NCBI GenBank assembly: GCA_009775195.1
Contig: VSPF01000161.1
Location: 1 to 6,014, forward strand
Origin: Muribaculaceae bacterium
Lineage (GTDB): Bacteria > Bacteroidota > Bacteroidia > Bacteroidales > Muribaculaceae
DNA: 6,014 nt
Direction: 5' to 3'
Shown here: positions 4,179 to 6,014 of the stretch, piece by piece
How the letters are laid out: the number at the start of each line of letters is the position of its first letter
Position numbering within the stretch: the first letter of the stretch is position 1
Notes under the pieces: generated by a model
What the model saw: only the letters and a program-made list of their open reading frames with translations
Told to the model about the DNA's origin: nothing
Databases searched by the model: none
Program-made: the position numbers and the translations under genes

Positions 4179-6014
4179 TCATATACTGACTGATATTCCG
4201 GCGGTGAGGCAGCGGGGGAGGGAGGGGCCGTAGATATAGCCCGAGTCGCGGCGCGGACCGCTGTCGAAATCTCGCTGGTACGAGTTGAAGATGTTGCTCA
4301 CACCGGCGGTCACGTCGATGTCGACCTGGCGGAATATGTTGAAGCAGTAGACGAGTTTTGCCGAGGCGTCGAAAAACGATTCGGTCCTTACGGCGAGGTC
4401 GATGTCGGTTCCCGACCCTTCCATGTGCTGCACTGTCATCGGGCCGGTAAACGTGCCCGTCACTATGGCCTTGAGAGGCTTGCAAATCTGCCAGTTGGCC
4501 GTGAAATAGCCATAGGCGTCGGGGGTGCGGAACATCCTTTTCTCAGGCGCGACGTCGGGGTTGTCGCTCCAGACTTCGGGCTTCTTGTAGCGGCTGCGTT
4601 GCAAGGTCACTCCGGCCTGTATGTCGAATCGTGCCGAGAAGAATGCCTTAGCCTCGATATTGATGCCCATCACGCGGGCGCCGGAACCGTTGTAGCGCTC
4701 GAGTACGGCGTTGCCCTGGGCGTCGGGGGTGTCGAGCTGGCGCAGGGCGAAGACGTCGCTGAGGTCGGTATAGAAGCCCTCGATGAGCAGGTTGGTCTGC
4801 ACGCGCCCGAAGGTGTGGTAGAGGTCGGCCGAGGCGCTGACACTTTGCGAACTTTCTTGTTTCAGCCCCGGGGCCAGGACGGTTACGACCCTGTCGCCGC
4901 CCACGATTGCCACGTGGAAATCTTCGTCGTATGCTTGGGGCGACCTGAAGCCGGTAGAGTAGGAGAGCCTGAAATTGCAGCCTCGCGAGGGGTTGAAACG
5001 GATGTTTGCCCTCGGCGACACGATGGCGTGGTCGATTAGCGAGTGCTTGTCGACACGCGCACCAATCAGGAAGCCCCAGCGGTCGTTGCGCCACTCGTTT
5101 TGCAGGTAGCCGCTATAGATGTTGACCTTTTGCAGTATGTCGTGCTCGTAGCCTATTGTCACGTCGTGGAGGCGGTTATACGAATACTCGAGGCCGGCTA
5201 CGAGTTCTGCCGGCATGAAGAGGAAGCGTTGCATGGGGTGCGTCCATTGTGTGCCGGCGGTAACGACGATGTCCGACGTGCGGCCGTAGGCGTTGGGGTC
5301 CATGTCGGAGCCGTAGTAGCTCTTGCGCTTGGTGTCCATCATGGCCGTGAAGACCGACAGCTTGTCGGTGCGGTCGCGCATCCATAGGTCGAAGGTGGCC
5401 TCGCCGCCGTGTATGTCGTGCTCGACTTGTTCGGCTATCATGGCCATGTGCGCCGGCTCGTCGAGCTGGTCGCCGCCACGGCGGTACTCGTGGGTGTTGT
5501 GATATTCGAGGGTGAGTTTCGAGGCGTCGCTTGTGCGCAGGAATGTCCTTGCTCCAAGGGTATGGGTCTTTAGCTGGGCTACCTCGGTAAAGCCGTCGTC
5601 GTTGTGGTCGTAGCCGTCGCGATAGCGGCTCTGGCCGTAGATGAAAATTCCGGCTTTGTTGTTATTAGTGACCACCGAGGCGTTGAGGGTGGTGTTGTTA
5701 TCGAGCTTGCCCGACGGGCCGATTGACGTGAGGGTGTGCGACACGCGGGCATTGTTTTCCGACGGGTCCTTGGTGATGATATTGACCGTTCCGCCGATGG
5801 CCGACGAACCGAACAATGCCGAGCCGCCGCCGCGCATCACCTCTACGCGGTCAATCATGTTGGCCGGTATTTGCTCGAGGCCGTAGACTCCTGTCAGGGC
5901 CGAGAATACCGGGCGCGAGTTCATCAATATCTGGGAGTAATGGCCGTCGAGACCGTTGATGCGCACCTGGGTGAAGCCGCAGTTCTGGCAGTCGTTTTCT
6001 ACCCTCACGCCCAC
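4179..6014 (-). CDS. TonB-dependent outer-membrane receptor, 5'-truncated by window edge
   Basis: The C-terminal 611 residues of an outer-membrane TonB-dependent receptor, an energised importer of iron complexes, heme, cobalamin or similar ligands. Codons run off the right edge; the first visible one is GTG (Val) inside the plug, not a start. Plug features are RVENDCQNCGFTQVRINGLDG (~4-24), QILMNSRPVFSALTGVYGLEQIP (28-50) and RVEVMRGGGSALFGSSAIGGTVNIITK (56-82). The remainder has the alternating pattern of a 22-strand barrel, e.g. SYSTGFRSPQAYDEDFH. The end, YIYGPSLPRCLTAGISVSI, carries the GPSLPR block typical of the last strands, but its final residue is Ile rather than the usual aromatic. 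Signal peptide, TonB box and any carboxypeptidase-like N-terminal domain lie outside. The plug recalls BtuB/HmuR-type siderophore, heme or cobalamin receptors rather than SusC; the ligand is not determinable. No SusD-like neighbour is visible downstream. Confidence 0.93.
   Translation of the reverse strand: MGVRVENDCQNCGFTQVRINGLDGHYSQILMNSRPVFSALTGVYGLEQIPANMIDRVEVMRGGGSALFGSSAIGGTVNIITKDPSENNARVSHTLTSIGPSGKLDNNTTLNASVVTNNNKAGIFIYGQSRYRDGYDHNDDGFTEVAQLKTHTLGARTFLRTSDASKLTLEYHNTHEYRRGGDQLDEPAHMAMIAEQVEHDIHGGEATFDLWMRDRTDKLSVFTAMMDTKRKSYYGSDMDPNAYGRTSDIVVTAGTQWTHPMQRFLFMPAELVAGLEYSYNRLHDVTIGYEHDILQKVNIYSGYLQNEWRNDRWGFLIGARVDKHSLIDHAIVSPRANIRFNPSRGCNFRLSYSTGFRSPQAYDEDFHVAIVGGDRVVTVLAPGLKQESSQSVSASADLYHTFGRVQTNLLIEGFYTDLSDVFALRQLDTPDAQGNAVLERYNGSGARVMGINIEAKAFFSARFDIQAGVTLQRSRYKKPEVWSDNPDVAPEKRMFRTPDAYGYFTANWQICKPLKAIVTGTFTGPMTVQHMEGSGTDIDLAVRTESFFDASAKLVYCFNIFRQVDIDVTAGVSNIFNSYQRDFDSGPRRDSGYIYGPSLPRCLTAGISVSI

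Noticed and set aside
4425..5039. Plus-strand open frame antisense to the TonB receptor (204 codons)
   Set aside because: The receptor frame has clear plug and barrel motifs over the same bases. The antisense product has no recognisable motif.
6012..6014. GTG at the right edge as a start codon for the receptor
   Set aside because: The codon lies inside the plug domain. The signal peptide and the first part of the plug are missing, so the true start is outside the window.

Overview
The window looks like chromosomal DNA of a Bacteroidales bacterium (phylum Bacteroidota); a Muribaculaceae/Bacteroides-type gut organism is plausible, but the genus cannot be fixed from this stretch. Three things point there: two promoters carry the Bacteroidota -7 box TAnnTTTG (TAACTTTG), leaders are A-rich with poor Shine-Dalgarno sequences, and a large TonB-dependent outer-membrane receptor has a Bacteroidota-style plug.

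Layout. (1) 1-1499, plus strand: the C-terminal ~498 residues of the chaperone DnaK, closed by a strong intrinsic terminator at 1521-1554. (2) About 1560-3860: a visibly more AT-rich accessory stretch. It holds a DUF6398-type small protein (1634-2035), an intact RhuM-family protein (2184-3206), and a two-gene operon (3293-3812) made of a small charged helical protein and a zeta-toxin-like P-loop kinase. The kinase is dead: it has an in-frame TAG at codon 37 and its C-terminal half is missing. Immediately after its break lies a 36-bp remnant of a second RhuM-like gene. The DUF6398 gene and the antitoxin/toxin operon share a 19-bp identical promoter/start region. (3) 3909-4174: a 258-bp TTAA-flanked element with perfect terminal inverted repeats. 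It has no convincing gene and is built as a mirror-symmetric nest of hairpins whose stems differ between the two arms by compensatory base-pair swaps. (4) 4179-6014, minus strand: the C-terminal ~611 residues of a TonB-dependent receptor (plug end plus barrel), again GC-rich, running off the right edge.

Reading: the GC-rich dnaK and receptor genes look like resident chromosome. Between them lies a patch of toxin/antitoxin-type and RhuM genes that has been gained and is partly decaying. The palindromic element landed 4 bp beyond the receptor stop codon, in the convergent gap, where it interrupts no intact gene and could act as a two-way terminator. The least explained object is this element; its symmetry and covarying hairpins argue that its folded form, as RNA or single-stranded DNA, is what matters.
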